From IMG/VR virus record IMGVR_UViG_3300028794_000009, positions 1 through 46,721 of that record: a DNA stretch of 46,721 nucleotides; one strand, written 5' to 3'. Below the pieces are notes generated by a model that did not search any database, was not told where the DNA came from, and saw nothing but the letters and a program-made list of their open reading frames with translations. This document shows, piece after piece, positions 14,866 to 25,189 of this stretch. This stretch comes from a virus. The position numbers were made by a program, and so were the translations under genes. The first letter of the stretch is position 1. The number at the start of each line of letters is the position of its first letter.

Positions 14866-16494
14866 TTACCGTCCGCGCGTGTCCACCCACCCGCGCGCGC
14901 TGATGCGAGTGGTAAGCGTAGCATCAGACGCGGATAAGCGATAGCGGATCTGCGCCGACGTGTTCGTGAACACCTCATACCAGCCAGTGGCGCGAGCACT
15001 CGCCAGCGCCGCGTCATTCTGTAGAAGCGCAGTAAAGATTGAGACACTTGGAACTGCGTCGGCATTAGCCAGGTCGCTGACAAGCAGATAGTACGATGTC
15101 GTGTTCCCGACCGTCTCGATCAGTGTTTGCATAATGCGAGCGCGCAACCGCAAACCAGTCGGCACGCCGATTGCAGCAGTCACCGCGGATGTTCCGGGAT
15201 TGGTCGAACTGATTTCGTTGGAAAAATTAACGAGCGTAAACACGTCGCCGTCCTGCGTGAAGGCGACAAGCCCGCCACCCGCCCGTATAATCGAACCTAT
15301 CCGGCGATATAGGGTATAGTTCGTCGGCAGGGTCGGAGCCGAAGCCGAGGCGCTGAAGATAACGTCCACAACGCCAGTGTCAGGGCGCTTGATGAGATAC
15401 ATATGCCATGTGCCATCAGCGATGGCGCCAGTGTCGCGACCGCCTTGATTTGTCCCTACGGCCCAGGCAGCATCGAGCCGCTTGGTAAGGGCTCCAACGA
15501 GCACCATAAGATCCGCGTTGGTGCTGTTCGCGGCAATCCCTGCCGCAACATCGATATCGTTGGTGGCGTCTGCGACGTTGTTTGATAGCGTCAAACCCGC
15601 GAGGTAGTTCGAGAACGCACCAATACCAGCCGCCGCAATCGTGGCGATGGCGCCAGTGAGGGAGAGTGTTGGGTCGCCCGCAACGCCGTCCGCATTGGTT
15701 ACGGCAATCTGACTTGCAGTCCCGGCGATCGACCGCGCCACATAGGTATTATTTGCGGTCTGTACGAAAAGACCATTGGTGTTGAAGACAGCGAACGCGG
15801 CCAGCCCGGCGTCATATCCTTGCACGGTCACGCCGAGGTTTGCCGTCGTCAGCGCGCCGTCGAGATTAAGCTGGATGATAGCCCACTGCGCGCCAACCGT
15901 GGCCTGGTTCCCCGCCGCCGTGCCATCGGTCATGCACATAACCATATCGCCGTTCTCGACGTTCACGCCAGACGCGCCACCGATCTTACCGGCGACGGAC
16001 ACGCGATAGGTCCAACCACGATCGGCGGCCGGGTAGTTCGGATTTGCCGAGCAGTCAAGAACGCCCTTGAACACCATAGCGTCGTTGGCGCCTATCAGCG
16101 CATCGCAATACGCCTTGACCGCCTTCTGTGTCGGCACACGCGCGTCACTGTTGGACGCAAGCGTTGTGCTTGTATCGAGCGAGGCGCCGGCCAGCAATTC
16201 GGCGTCTAGCCCACTACCCGCGCCGTCTACCGTCTTGATTTTGGCGAGAGCATCAGCGGCGGTATACGTGGCGGCCGGCAGATAATAGGCGCCGTGCTGC
16301 CCGTCGAGCAGATCCGCGTCCAAGCCCGAGCCAGAGCCGTCCACCGTCTGGAGCTTGGTCATAATTTCAGCAGCCGTATCCGTCCCAACAACAGCATCAC
16401 CCATGATGACCGTCCCATTAGGGCCAGCCTTCAGGAACTTGCCATCCACAAGAGCCTCAAGCCACTTTGGCGCCACATCTCCAACCGAAGGCAT
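14866..16494 (-). CDS. Tail fibre or accessory receptor-binding protein (542 aa)
   Basis: The N-terminus contains two copies of a short repeat of the DGSGSGLDADLLDG type (about residues 52-67 and 89-104), well known in phage tail fibres. The rest is Ala/Thr/Gly/Val-rich beta sequence, with a C-terminal domain that may bind receptor or carbohydrate. There is no enzyme motif. It lies directly below the tailspike gene, 11 bases away, suggesting that the spike and this fibre form a branched host-recognition apparatus. The gene start is short of alternatives. Confidence 0.75.
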   Translation of the reverse strand: MPSVGDVAPKWLEALVDGKFLKAGPNGTVIMGDAVVGTDTAAEIMTKLQTVDGSGSGLDADLLDGQHGAYYLPAATYTAADALAKIKTVDGAGSGLDAELLAGASLDTSTTLASNSDARVPTQKAVKAYCDALIGANDAMVFKGVLDCSANPNYPAADRGWTYRVSVAGKIGGASGVNVENGDMVMCMTDGTAAGNQATVGAQWAIIQLNLDGALTTANLGVTVQGYDAGLAAFAVFNTNGLFVQTANNTYVARSIAGTASQIAVTNADGVAGDPTLSLTGAIATIAAAGIGAFSNYLAGLTLSNNVADATNDIDVAAGIAANSTNADLMVLVGALTKRLDAAWAVGTNQGGRDTGAIADGTWHMYLIKRPDTGVVDVIFSASASAPTLPTNYTLYRRIGSIIRAGGGLVAFTQDGDVFTLVNFSNEISSTNPGTSAVTAAIGVPTGLRLRARIMQTLIETVGNTTSYYLLVSDLANADAVPSVSIFTALLQNDAALASARATGWYEVFTNTSAQIRYRLSASDATLTTRISARGWVDTRGR

Positions 16495-16505
16495 ATTCTA
16501 TTCTC

Positions 16506-18950
16506 CTAGAGTATGATGCCGTTTGCATCTGCTTTGTTTGTCGTGGCGGTAACGATCAGCGTCCCGCCCCATGCCACGCTGCTATCGATGCGAATGGTGT
16601 TCGCCGCGACGTTGATGTTCGCCGCTTCCATGCTCGCCTGATTGGCCGTGGTGCGCTCGCGCGTAACAATGCCGATGCAGTCGCCTATACGGGCGCTGAA
16701 TGGCAGCATGTTCGTAAAGTCGAACGTGTGTTGCAGCGAACTGGCGAAATCCTTCTTCAGGCGGATAGGGTTCGCCTGTGGCTGGATGTTGTTCGCGAAT
16801 GTGTTGTTGGCAAAATAGATACCGTCAATGCCAGTCCGATCGAAGTTGCCGGACGGCTGGATTTTTGTAGGATAAGCCAAGGCGGAGCCGTCATTGCGGA
16901 AGGCGCAATTTGTGACCACGACATTGAGAATAAGCAAGCCCGTACTCGCCTGGTAGTCCCGACAAGTGATAAAGCCAAAGCTGGCCTCACCGCTATTCAG
17001 CAACGTCTTGACGTTGTTGACGGTCAACCCGCCCAGGCTCACCGCACCAACGGCGCTTTCGTTCGAGATCTCGATGAAGCATTTATCCAGATACAGATTG
17101 TTGATCACGCTCCCGACTTGCCCGGCAGTGAACTTGATGCCTTGCGTGTGTTCGGGCGTGTCGCCGCCTCCGCTTGCCCCCTGGAAAACGTGGACGTGCG
17201 ACAGGATGTTTGTCCCGCCGTCGAACCTCATCCCGACTGAGAAATAAGCGAACGTTGCGCCCATGACCTTGTTATCACCGCCGCGGCAGCGAATGCCATT
17301 GCGAACGCGCGCTGCTGGCAAAATCGCGCCGTCATTGACGAGGAAATAACAGCCGCCACAAATCTGCAAGTGCCCGTCGATGCCGCAGTCAATGCCATAC
17401 AGATTATCAAGCGCGTTATTGCGCCCGCGAAAATCGGTCAGGAACAAATCGAATGTGTCATATTTAATCCAGTTGGCGAGGCTACTCCCGATCATCGAAA
17501 CGTTGATGATATGCAAATCGCTCGAACTGCTAAGCGCCGACATGCCGTCGATCATGTAACTGTTGATGGCCCACGATGCGCTTGCGACCGCTGTCAGCTT
17601 GCCGTTGTAGATCGAGCGCCGGGCAGATCCTCCAGTGTTCGGGATGAATACCGTGGCGGAAAGATTGATGTTGAAGCCCTCAAGATCCAGGTCATGGCGG
17701 TATTCGCCGCTGTCCGTATAGAGTTTGTTGATTGCCGCCTGAAACGCCGCCTGCTCGTCGCCGCCGCTCTGCGCCAGAAAATTCGAAAAGCGCAACGGGC
17801 GAACGCCGTCGATAGCGGTTTCAGTGTAGGCGGGAGAGGTGATCGGCCCGGCGATATCCTGCATTCCGGTTTCAGCCAGCAGGACGGCTTGAGCTAGAAC
17901 GGCGGCGTCCGACGCGATAAGTAGCCCGTCAACTTCAGACTTCGTGTAGGACGTAACGGCCGACGTGGCATTGTACCCGAGCCATGAAATAATATCGCCG
18001 ACCGTCGCACCAACGGCGAGCGTAATGTTTGGCGTGGCCGCCGTGTAGCTCCCGGCCGCCATCTTGATGCCGTTCTTGAATACGGCGATATCAGTAAAGG
18101 CGCCAGGCACAAAGGCGGTCTGTCCGCCCGTCGCCGTCGCCTGCCCCTGCACAATGCCACCATAAGACAGCGCGAAGGGAGACGCCCACGACGCGCCGGA
18201 GTAAACGCGGATATTGCCGAGCGTGGTTGAGAAATACATATCGCCGGCATGAAGCGCGGAGCCGTCATTCCTCAGTACGGGATCGACCGCCCACGGCCCT
18301 AGATACACGTCGGAAAAATTCGTCACGTCGGTAATGTTGGCGGCAACAGTCGTTATTTGCGGGATAGCCAGAGCGACGGGAGGGATGCTATCGGCGATGG
18401 CCGCGATCGCAATAATCTCATCGTGCAAATCGCCGATCTGCTCGATGCTTTCAACGTCAGGCCCATTGATGAGTGTGCCGTCAGGCCCGCCGACGATCAC
18501 ATGATTTTCAAGAATGGTTTCCGTAATGACTGGCGGCGTTGCACCTACCTGCACCTTGACGGAATATTGCGCCTCACGCGCAAGCTGCTTGATCTGGAGC
18601 GACAGAAAGTCAAGCGCTTGCTCATGCAGTAGCGGCGAGAAACTGCCCTGCGCCGTGAAGTCGGTATCCTGCTCGTAGTTAATGCGCGTTGAGATCCACA
18701 CCTGTTTTCCGGCGATGACCGCCGAGCCGACAGCCGGATAAACGACAACGCCGCCCGTGTTGTTGTCTATGTATTGAGGATCAACCGTATACCCGGATGT
18801 GATGTATTGCAGGTTCAGACCGTTGGTGTCATCCCCCACCAAGATAAGCACCTGGCTTTCGGCTGTAATCTTGAAGCCAAAATCCCAATCTTTGTTTGAG
18901 CCGTCAGCGGCGAAGGGTCCGGAGAGCATTAGCCCTGTGTTGACGGTCAT
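16506..18950 (-). CDS. Tailspike: T7-fibre-like head-binding domain plus beta-helix
   Basis: Residues 1-150 resemble the N-terminal virion-attachment domain of T7-type tail fibres ('GPFAADGSNKDWDFGF' opening, then 'VLVGDD'-like beta strands). A linker follows to about 370. From 'VRPLRFSNFLAQSGGDEQAAFQAAINKL' onward the protein has the pectate-lyase-like right-handed beta-helix look, with many Asn/Gly turns and short repeating strands. Such spikes recognise and often depolymerise surface polysaccharide. No catalytic pair can be placed with confidence. The start is preceded by GAGG and lies just inside an inverted repeat. Confidence 0.82.
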   Translation of the reverse strand: MTVNTGLMLSGPFAADGSNKDWDFGFKITAESQVLILVGDDTNGLNLQYITSGYTVDPQYIDNNTGGVVVYPAVGSAVIAGKQVWISTRINYEQDTDFTAQGSFSPLLHEQALDFLSLQIKQLAREAQYSVKVQVGATPPVITETILENHVIVGGPDGTLINGPDVESIEQIGDLHDEIIAIAAIADSIPPVALAIPQITTVAANITDVTNFSDVYLGPWAVDPVLRNDGSALHAGDMYFSTTLGNIRVYSGASWASPFALSYGGIVQGQATATGGQTAFVPGAFTDIAVFKNGIKMAAGSYTAATPNITLAVGATVGDIISWLGYNATSAVTSYTKSEVDGLLIASDAAVLAQAVLLAETGMQDIAGPITSPAYTETAIDGVRPLRFSNFLAQSGGDEQAAFQAAINKLYTDSGEYRHDLDLEGFNINLSATVFIPNTGGSARRSIYNGKLTAVASASWAINSYMIDGMSALSSSSDLHIINVSMIGSSLANWIKYDTFDLFLTDFRGRNNALDNLYGIDCGIDGHLQICGGCYFLVNDGAILPAARVRNGIRCRGGDNKVMGATFAYFSVGMRFDGGTNILSHVHVFQGASGGGDTPEHTQGIKFTAGQVGSVINNLYLDKCFIEISNESAVGAVSLGGLTVNNVKTLLNSGEASFGFITCRDYQASTGLLILNVVVTNCAFRNDGSALAYPTKIQPSGNFDRTGIDGIYFANNTFANNIQPQANPIRLKKDFASSLQHTFDFTNMLPFSARIGDCIGIVTRERTTANQASMEAANINVAANTIRIDSSVAWGGTLIVTATTNKADANGIIL

Positions 18951-18953
18951 ATT

Positions 18954-19000
18954 GTCGCTGCCTCAAGCAAGAGAAAAGGTGAAGGGCCGGTGGCAGCGAC
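18954..19000 (-). promoter_or_regulatory. Inverted repeat before tailspike gene
   Basis: GTCGCTGCC (18954-18962) and GGCAGCGAC (18992-19000) are a perfect 9-bp inverted pair around a 29-base loop. They fill the gap between the 2062-residue protein gene and the tailspike start at 18950. The stem's downstream arm includes part of the tailspike ribosome binding site, and no T-run follows, so it does not look like a terminator. RNA processing or translational control are the likely options. Confidence 0.5.
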
Positions 19001-22000
19001 CTATTTATGTTGCCTTGTTAGCACAAGATCCGACAGTTTGAAATCGTCTTGTTCGATGGCTTTCCAAACATTATTCGTCGTCGTGGCAAGCTGTCCAGTC
19101 GGAAGCTTCAGCGCATAGCCGGTTGTCTCCAGCGTTTGCTTGACCAACTCGCGCGCGCTCACGTCCTTATCTGGATTGATGATCTTCTCCATCATCTTGA
19201 TAGGATCAACGAAGATTTCCGACACGGTGCGGCCGGCCGGCGAGAGATTGTAGCCGAACCCGCTATCAACCGCCCCGAAGGCGTCACGCACCAGAGGCAC
19301 GGCAATGAGCGGATAAAACGCCACCTTGCGCGCCGCCCACTTCGCCCAACTGTCATCATCGCCGGACGGACCTTTGCCGACGATCAAATCGGCCAGGAGC
19401 GCCGGGCCAATCGTCATGAACACTTGCCGAGCGAGCAGAGACGGAAAGTCAGAGTACTCGCCGTTCTCGATCGCGCGCCGAGCGTCGCGGCCCCATGCCC
19501 GCTGTCTGTTATAGTAGGCCGAGAAATACGAATAGAACATCGTCAAGAGTTTGACGCCTTCCGGCCCGCGCATGATCGCCGGGAGATCCTTGGCGCCACC
19601 AGAGCCACCCGTAAGCCGCACGACTTGATCAGCCTTGGCAACTGCGCCGTCCTTATCGCCGGGATACTGCGCCAAGTGCTCCTTATAGGCCGCCATCCAC
19701 GTCGGCACGGTCACGACGCGATCCATGTAGCCGATACCGACATAGGCGAACTTGCGCACCTGATCGAGCACGGCGTTTTTGCCGGTCAGCTTGCGGATCT
19801 GGTCGCGGATATCGCGGTCAAGGTTTGCCGACCGATGTCGCATTTCTCCCGATAGCTCATTCACCATCGCGCTCGACGCCAGCGGATGGCGCATAAAATC
19901 TTTCATGCTGCCTGCAAGCGCCTTGGGGTTGACCATTTCAGCCGAGGACGAATAGCCGACCACCTGCGTAATCATGGTGGACAACCTGAAGCCCATACCG
20001 ACCATCGTTGCCCGTGAACGCACGCCGCGCAGCACTTTGTTGACCGCGCTAAGGCCGTCGTTCTCTGTGCGGTCATGTGCGATTGCCTGCAGCCACGGCA
20101 CAAACTGGCGATAGATTTCCTTGCCGTAGCGGTTTTCAATCTCCGCCCGCACGTCGGCATTCGTCAGCATCTTGTTTGCGTCAATGATCGCCTCGCGATG
20201 TGTCAGATCATGAATGACGGAAATCAGGTGATTGCCGGCCGCGTCCAGATCGAACAGCAACGGACGAGTGTAAGCCTTCGTGCGTTCCTTGACGAAGCCG
20301 TGAAACGTATCCGGGCGCAGATAGGTGTTCTCAAACATCTTGTCAGCGTTTGCCGCGTTGCGATCCTCAACATCAGCCGATCGGTTTGGATCGTAGATCA
20401 GCGGATAATAGCCGCCTTGCAGCTTTCCATATGGCGTATCGACCTCGCGCGGCTGGACCTTGATAGGTTCAACGCCGGTCAGACGCTTTTGCAATGCTGC
20501 GATTTCCGGCCACAATTCGTTGACGATATCCCAAATCTCTTGAACGGCCTGCCATTCTTCGGCGTTGAGATTGTCGGTCAGACGCTTGATCGTCGCATCG
20601 TCCCACACCTCGCCGCGCTTCATCTTGTCAAGGTTGCCCTCATTGCCGAGGTTCAGCGCTACGGCCATGACTTCCGAGCGGTGCATTTTCTGCGTCACGC
20701 CTTCAGCGCCAACCCTTTCGTTAAGGCGCCGCTTGTCAAGCTTCTCCAGCGTGCGGATGAACTTAGCCGTATACTTGGCCTGTAGATCGTTCTCGCGCGC
20801 TTGTGCGTCCGCTATAGGCCGCCAGATCGTCCGGTTAAGTGGCCCGTTCACGTCGCCGCCGTCCATCCAGTCAATCACTTGCTCGATCTTCATCAGCGAG
20901 GCGTCAGCGCTCTTGAGGAGAGAAAGTGCCTTGTCGCCCTCAGTAGGGTTGCGCGTTGCCGGTGTTTTCTTTTCTGCCTGCGATGCCTGGATAGATGCTA
21001 CGACCTCATCGCGCGCAGAGGCGAACTCGCGCGCGGCCTTGTTCGACAACAGCCGATCCTTGAGCCGCCCCAGATGTTCAATGTTCTTCACGGTATCGCG
21101 CAGCCCTAGAAGATCGTCCACAGTCATATCGCGGTAAGGCTTGCGGAAGGCGTCGTCTCGCAGCGCGTCAGGGATCTGGACGATTGCGCCAAGCTCCTCC
21201 TGTTTTGTGATCCACGCGGCAAGCTTCGTTCTGCGCTGGCCTTCAGTGAGAGATATGGACTTGCGGAAGTCGAACCGCTCTAGCAGCGCCTCGATCTGAT
21301 CGAGATATTCCGCATCGATCTTCGTCGGACGCTTGCGCCCGGTGAATTTTGCCAGATAGTTGATCGTGCTTTCAACGTCCTTTTTCGCGTTGACCGCTTC
21401 GAGCGCCATGTAATGGTTGACAAGCTGGCGCTGCTTGGCCTCAACCGCAGCCTTCCAATCCTGCTTGAACACAGCCCGCTCGAAGTCCTGCGCCGCCTTG
21501 CTGTTGGCGTTCATGTAAAGCTTTTGCCGCATAGCCTCACGGATAGGCTTATCACGGATCAGACGCCGCGCCGCACGCTGCGCATCTTCCTTTCGCAGTT
21601 TCGTCGCCACCATGCCCTTACGCACGGCCACCTCAAGCTCCTTGTTTAGAAGCTCGCCGGTTTCGTCGCTGGTCATTGCTTCCGTCGCCTCGCGGATACG
21701 CGCGACAGCATCGCCCATCAGGTCGCCGAATTTCTCCTTCATGCGCACATCGGTTTCGCTGGCGATCGCGCGACCAAGAGACGGCACACTCATCATCTGC
21801 GTGAGCATTTCATGGCCGGAGGAGAAATCAAAAAGCTCTGCCATGTAGTCCGGATGCACGCCGCCCTTTGCGCGATACATCGGCGGGACCGAGCGAGGCA
21901 TACGTTCAAGAGCGCCCTCGCCCATGACTGAAACGATATCATCACGATCGAGAAACAGCCGCTCAGCCGGGCCAGCGTTGCCGCCCCATTCTCCAGTGCG

Positions 22001-25000
22001 AAGATAGTTCATGACGCGATAAACAGGCTGCTGCGAAAGATCAGCGGTGACGCGCTCGCGGATTTCGCGCTTTGCCTCGCGCCATTCCGCCGATGTCTCG
22101 CGCGCCACATCGGCCATCATGCGAGCGTCCATTTGCCGCTTGGCACCATCGACCGCGCGCCCGGCGACGGCCTGATAGTCCTGCCACTGCGCATCAGTCA
22201 TGAACTCGCGCAGCGCCGAGACAGGCTTGAATTCCGGCGCCGTGGTGGCCGCATGGATTTCGCTGTCCGTCGCAATCAGCCGGTCCATGACACCACGGAT
22301 CTTGTCATTGATCGGAGCGTTGAGCGCTTGCACCTGCTTGTAGACGAACACCAGCCACGAGCGGAACCGGGCCATGATGCTCGCGACTTCCGGAGATGGC
22401 GCCTTGCCTTCGAATAGATACGCCTCGAAGGTGCGCGCAAATTTCTCGTGTGCTTCAACCGGAATTGTGTCGGCTTCCGTTATGCCGAGATAGTCCTTGG
22501 TGATCGCCCAATCCGTCATCAACTCGCCGGGAGCGCCCTGACTGCTCGCCAGATCCTTGAACACCTCAAGAAAGAAATGGCCGCTTTCATGCAGGAACGT
22601 CGAAAGGTTCGCTTCATCGAACAGATTGATGACCGACCGACCTTCGGAAAGCTGGATGGAGCCGCGCTTGCCGCCTTGGAACAACTCCCGCCCCTGAAAC
22701 ATCGCCCCACTGGTCGCGTCTCTATTCGTGACCTTGGCAATCTCGGCCTTGATTTCCTCGTCACTCATGCGCGCCGGATCAAGCCCCAACTCGTCAAGCG
22801 TATCGGCGAAGGCGACAAGTCCGCCAAGCTCCGCGATATCGGCGCCCTGCTGCACCTGCGCAGAATAGCGCTTCTGTCCGCCAAGCTCCTCGCCGATCGC
22901 GTCGTATAGATCGTTCGGCGTCGGACGCTCTTGCAGGTTCGGGAAATATCCCTCCTCCCAAAGCTGGCGTGCCATATCGTCGGCAGTGTTCGCGTTCGAC
23001 GCGCCGCCGCGCATGTCGCCGTTCTTCTTTGGCGGACGGACAAACCTCTTGCCCTTCAGGCCCATGGCCTTAAGCTCGCCGCCTGTGTCTTCAATGCCGC
23101 CACGCTCTGCCACGCGATCGAGCAGCGACGCTCCTTTGGCTTTCTCGACCTGCTTGCGGATGGACGGAATACGACCACTTCGAACAGCGGCAAGCGAGAT
23201 ATCGAGCGCATCGAGCGGCTTGTATGTTCCACCCGGCAAAGCCCGGTTGATATCGAAGCCGTACCGATTGTAAATCTCTTGCGGGTCAAAGCCGGTCCGT
23301 TCCGACATCACGCGGAAGAACGTCGAATAGAGCTTGGAGTATTGCGCCGCCTGGTCAGGCACAATCCCGGCGTCCATAGCCTTCTGTTTCACGTCGTCAG
23401 CAATGAATTCCGTTCCGCTGGTCTGTTTGGCCGATACCTCAGACTGTGCCTGGTGATCGGACACAAGACTTTCCTGCGCCGCCTGCCATGCTTCGTTGAA
23501 CACTTCAGCGTCGCTGATCGTCATGCTGTCCGGGTTGATCTTCATATACGGTCGCAGCGCTTCGGCCGCTGGCGTCGCCGCGATCTTCGCATAGAAAACA
23601 TCGATTGGAATATGCACGTCGCGCCCGATCGCGGATGCCTCGTTCCATTCGTCGCGGATGCCGACCGCATCAATGAACTGGTTCATGTCCTCGACGTTCT
23701 GGAAAAGCGTCTTGATGCCTTCAGGCTGAACGAACACGCCGGGCACCGGCCCATCTTCCGCGAGATGCTTGACGCCCTCTTGCGCCTTTTCTGGCAGGCG
23801 CTTCAATAGCTCATCTTCAACCGCGTGCTGCACGATCGTGTCGATGATGACGCTATCACGCCCGGCTGAATTGGCCTTCTTCAGATCGGCGCCGAGCCGC
23901 GTACCAGCCAGCGCCGGGCCAAGAATTACCATCGTCTTTGCGGTCTGGTTGGCCGTATCGAGCAACTGCGACGCTACCTCATCAGCGCCGATGGCGCCGA
24001 ACTGCGCGCCCTGCTGCGTGTTGGCATATTGCTTCGCCATTTCCTGCGTGAAGATCTGCACGGCCTGCTGTGCGACTTCAGTGCTGATTTCCGTAATGCC
24101 AGCCTCGCCGACGCCTTTCGCGAACGTCTTGAACGCCTCGCGCACGCTTGGAATAGTCAGCGCTTGAGCAACCGCGTCCTTGGTAAACATGCCGGTCAGC
24201 TTGTCGGCACCAGGAACGAGCGACGCAATCTTCTCAGTGCCTACCACTTCAAGGCCAGCGCCGAGCGCGCCGGTAACGTAGGCAGCCACCTTGGCAACGT
24301 CGTCGTCCATCGGAACGCCGTTCTCGTCCTTCATGTTTTTGAACTGGAAATAAGCCGGGCCAGCGGTCTGTTGAAAGCTGTAGAGATACGCCGCCGAGAT
24401 GGCGCCTGCCCGCCCGGTCCACATACCAGTAGCAAGCGCAGCACCAGGCACCGTTACTACTTCTTCAGGCGTTGCGGCCTGTGGGCCAAGCTGCCCGGCG
24501 ACCGCTGCCCACGTTGCACCGGTAGCCGCGCCACCAGCGAAGCCAGCCGCGCCGCCCTTGGCACTCTCAAACAGATATGAGGCGAGGGTTGGCAACTGCT
24601 GCGCCGTCGTTACCCACGCATCTTGCAGCCAGCTATCGGCGCCATAAGTGCGCGGTTCCATGCCGTTGAAAAGCTGGTCAGCCCGCGCAAGCTCGTCAGG
24701 AGTTGCCACGCCGCGCATTGCGTCCGTAGACACGCGGCCGAACTCGACCTGATCGCGGCCAGCCGAGAACGATTGACCGAACGAAGCGGCCATCCACCCA
24801 AGCCCCGACAGATGGCGAAGCTCATCAACCTTGATTGCGGCGGGATTGTCGCCTTGCGCAAACCATTGCCCAAGCTCCGGCACCTTGTCGCCGATATCCT
24901 GGATATCCTTGGTTTTCTGCTGCCGTTCAAGCTCCGGAAAGTTGCGGTCAACAAAGCCGACATCAAGCCCGACCTTATCGGACATCGCCTTAAGCTTCTG

Positions 25001-25189
25001 GTATTGGTCGGGATTGGCGTCCTTGGCCTTGATCGCCGCGATGTTCTGCGGAAGCTTGGCAATCGTGCCGACTTCATCGATCGCGTCAGACAGGAGCGGG
25101 TTGGCCGTTGGTGTCGGATCTGGCTTGTACGTGCCGCCCTTATCCATTTCGGTGAAGACGCTATCGAATAGTGACTGTTCGTCGGCCAT
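19001..25189 (-). CDS. Giant internal virion (ejection) protein with HExxH peptidase-like domain
   Basis: The 2062-residue protein is third of three ejection-protein genes, the place of T7 gp16. Residues 200-330 hold glycine/alanine-rich hydrophobic stretches that could line a membrane channel. HESGH at 867-871, followed by a glutamate-bearing helix about 50 residues on, looks like a zinc metallopeptidase of the kind found in large polyvalent phage proteins. Long charged helical regions cover 1000-1550. The C-terminal 350 residues resemble the LPD38 type, with an amphipathic 'LLADLIVGKGPSG' segment and 'FGYNLSPAGRTVSEIF'. It would be carried in the head and injected with the DNA. It starts at TAATG, coupled to the gene above. 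Confidence 0.8.
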   Translation of the reverse strand: MADEQSLFDSVFTEMDKGGTYKPDPTPTANPLLSDAIDEVGTIAKLPQNIAAIKAKDANPDQYQKLKAMSDKVGLDVGFVDRNFPELERQQKTKDIQDIGDKVPELGQWFAQGDNPAAIKVDELRHLSGLGWMAASFGQSFSAGRDQVEFGRVSTDAMRGVATPDELARADQLFNGMEPRTYGADSWLQDAWVTTAQQLPTLASYLFESAKGGAAGFAGGAATGATWAAVAGQLGPQAATPEEVVTVPGAALATGMWTGRAGAISAAYLYSFQQTAGPAYFQFKNMKDENGVPMDDDVAKVAAYVTGALGAGLEVVGTEKIASLVPGADKLTGMFTKDAVAQALTIPSVREAFKTFAKGVGEAGITEISTEVAQQAVQIFTQEMAKQYANTQQGAQFGAIGADEVASQLLDTANQTAKTMVILGPALAGTRLGADLKKANSAGRDSVIIDTIVQHAVEDELLKRLPEKAQEGVKHLAEDGPVPGVFVQPEGIKTLFQNVEDMNQFIDAVGIRDEWNEASAIGRDVHIPIDVFYAKIAATPAAEALRPYMKINPDSMTISDAEVFNEAWQAAQESLVSDHQAQSEVSAKQTSGTEFIADDVKQKAMDAGIVPDQAAQYSKLYSTFFRVMSERTGFDPQEIYNRYGFDINRALPGGTYKPLDALDISLAAVRSGRIPSIRKQVEKAKGASLLDRVAERGGIEDTGGELKAMGLKGKRFVRPPKKNGDMRGGASNANTADDMARQLWEEGYFPNLQERPTPNDLYDAIGEELGGQKRYSAQVQQGADIAELGGLVAFADTLDELGLDPARMSDEEIKAEIAKVTNRDATSGAMFQGRELFQGGKRGSIQLSEGRSVINLFDEANLSTFLHESGHFFLEVFKDLASSQGAPGELMTDWAITKDYLGITEADTIPVEAHEKFARTFEAYLFEGKAPSPEVASIMARFRSWLVFVYKQVQALNAPINDKIRGVMDRLIATDSEIHAATTAPEFKPVSALREFMTDAQWQDYQAVAGRAVDGAKRQMDARMMADVARETSAEWREAKREIRERVTADLSQQPVYRVMNYLRTGEWGGNAGPAERLFLDRDDIVSVMGEGALERMPRSVPPMYRAKGGVHPDYMAELFDFSSGHEMLTQMMSVPSLGRAIASETDVRMKEKFGDLMGDAVARIREATEAMTSDETGELLNKELEVAVRKGMVATKLRKEDAQRAARRLIRDKPIREAMRQKLYMNANSKAAQDFERAVFKQDWKAAVEAKQRQLVNHYMALEAVNAKKDVESTINYLAKFTGRKRPTKIDAEYLDQIEALLERFDFRKSISLTEGQRRTKLAAWITKQEELGAIVQIPDALRDDAFRKPYRDMTVDDLLGLRDTVKNIEHLGRLKDRLLSNKAAREFASARDEVVASIQASQAEKKTPATRNPTEGDKALSLLKSADASLMKIEQVIDWMDGGDVNGPLNRTIWRPIADAQARENDLQAKYTAKFIRTLEKLDKRRLNERVGAEGVTQKMHRSEVMAVALNLGNEGNLDKMKRGEVWDDATIKRLTDNLNAEEWQAVQEIWDIVNELWPEIAALQKRLTGVEPIKVQPREVDTPYGKLQGGYYPLIYDPNRSADVEDRNAANADKMFENTYLRPDTFHGFVKERTKAYTRPLLFDLDAAGNHLISVIHDLTHREAIIDANKMLTNADVRAEIENRYGKEIYRQFVPWLQAIAHDRTENDGLSAVNKVLRGVRSRATMVGMGFRLSTMITQVVGYSSSAEMVNPKALAGSMKDFMRHPLASSAMVNELSGEMRHRSANLDRDIRDQIRKLTGKNAVLDQVRKFAYVGIGYMDRVVTVPTWMAAYKEHLAQYPGDKDGAVAKADQVVRLTGGSGGAKDLPAIMRGPEGVKLLTMFYSYFSAYYNRQRAWGRDARRAIENGEYSDFPSLLARQVFMTIGPALLADLIVGKGPSGDDDSWAKWAARKVAFYPLIAVPLVRDAFGAVDSGFGYNLSPAGRTVSEIFVDPIKMMEKIINPDKDVSARELVKQTLETTGYALKLPTGQLATTTNNVWKAIEQDDFKLSDLVLTRQHK

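Noticed and set aside
16467-17240. Long reading frame antisense to the tailspike gene
   Set aside because: It lies wholly opposite a well-supported gene, has no ribosome binding site and an arginine/alanine/valine-rich composition typical of antisense frames in GC-rich DNA.
14866-18950. Diversity-generating retroelement expected from the BPP-1-like head module
   Set aside because: No reverse transcriptase motif (YxDD) or template/variable repeat pair was found near the tail fibre genes or elsewhere.
22931-23809. 292-codon frame (and 19049-19855) antisense to the giant ejection protein
   Set aside because: Both are opposite a continuous coding frame with clear domains and show no recognisable motif or translation signal.
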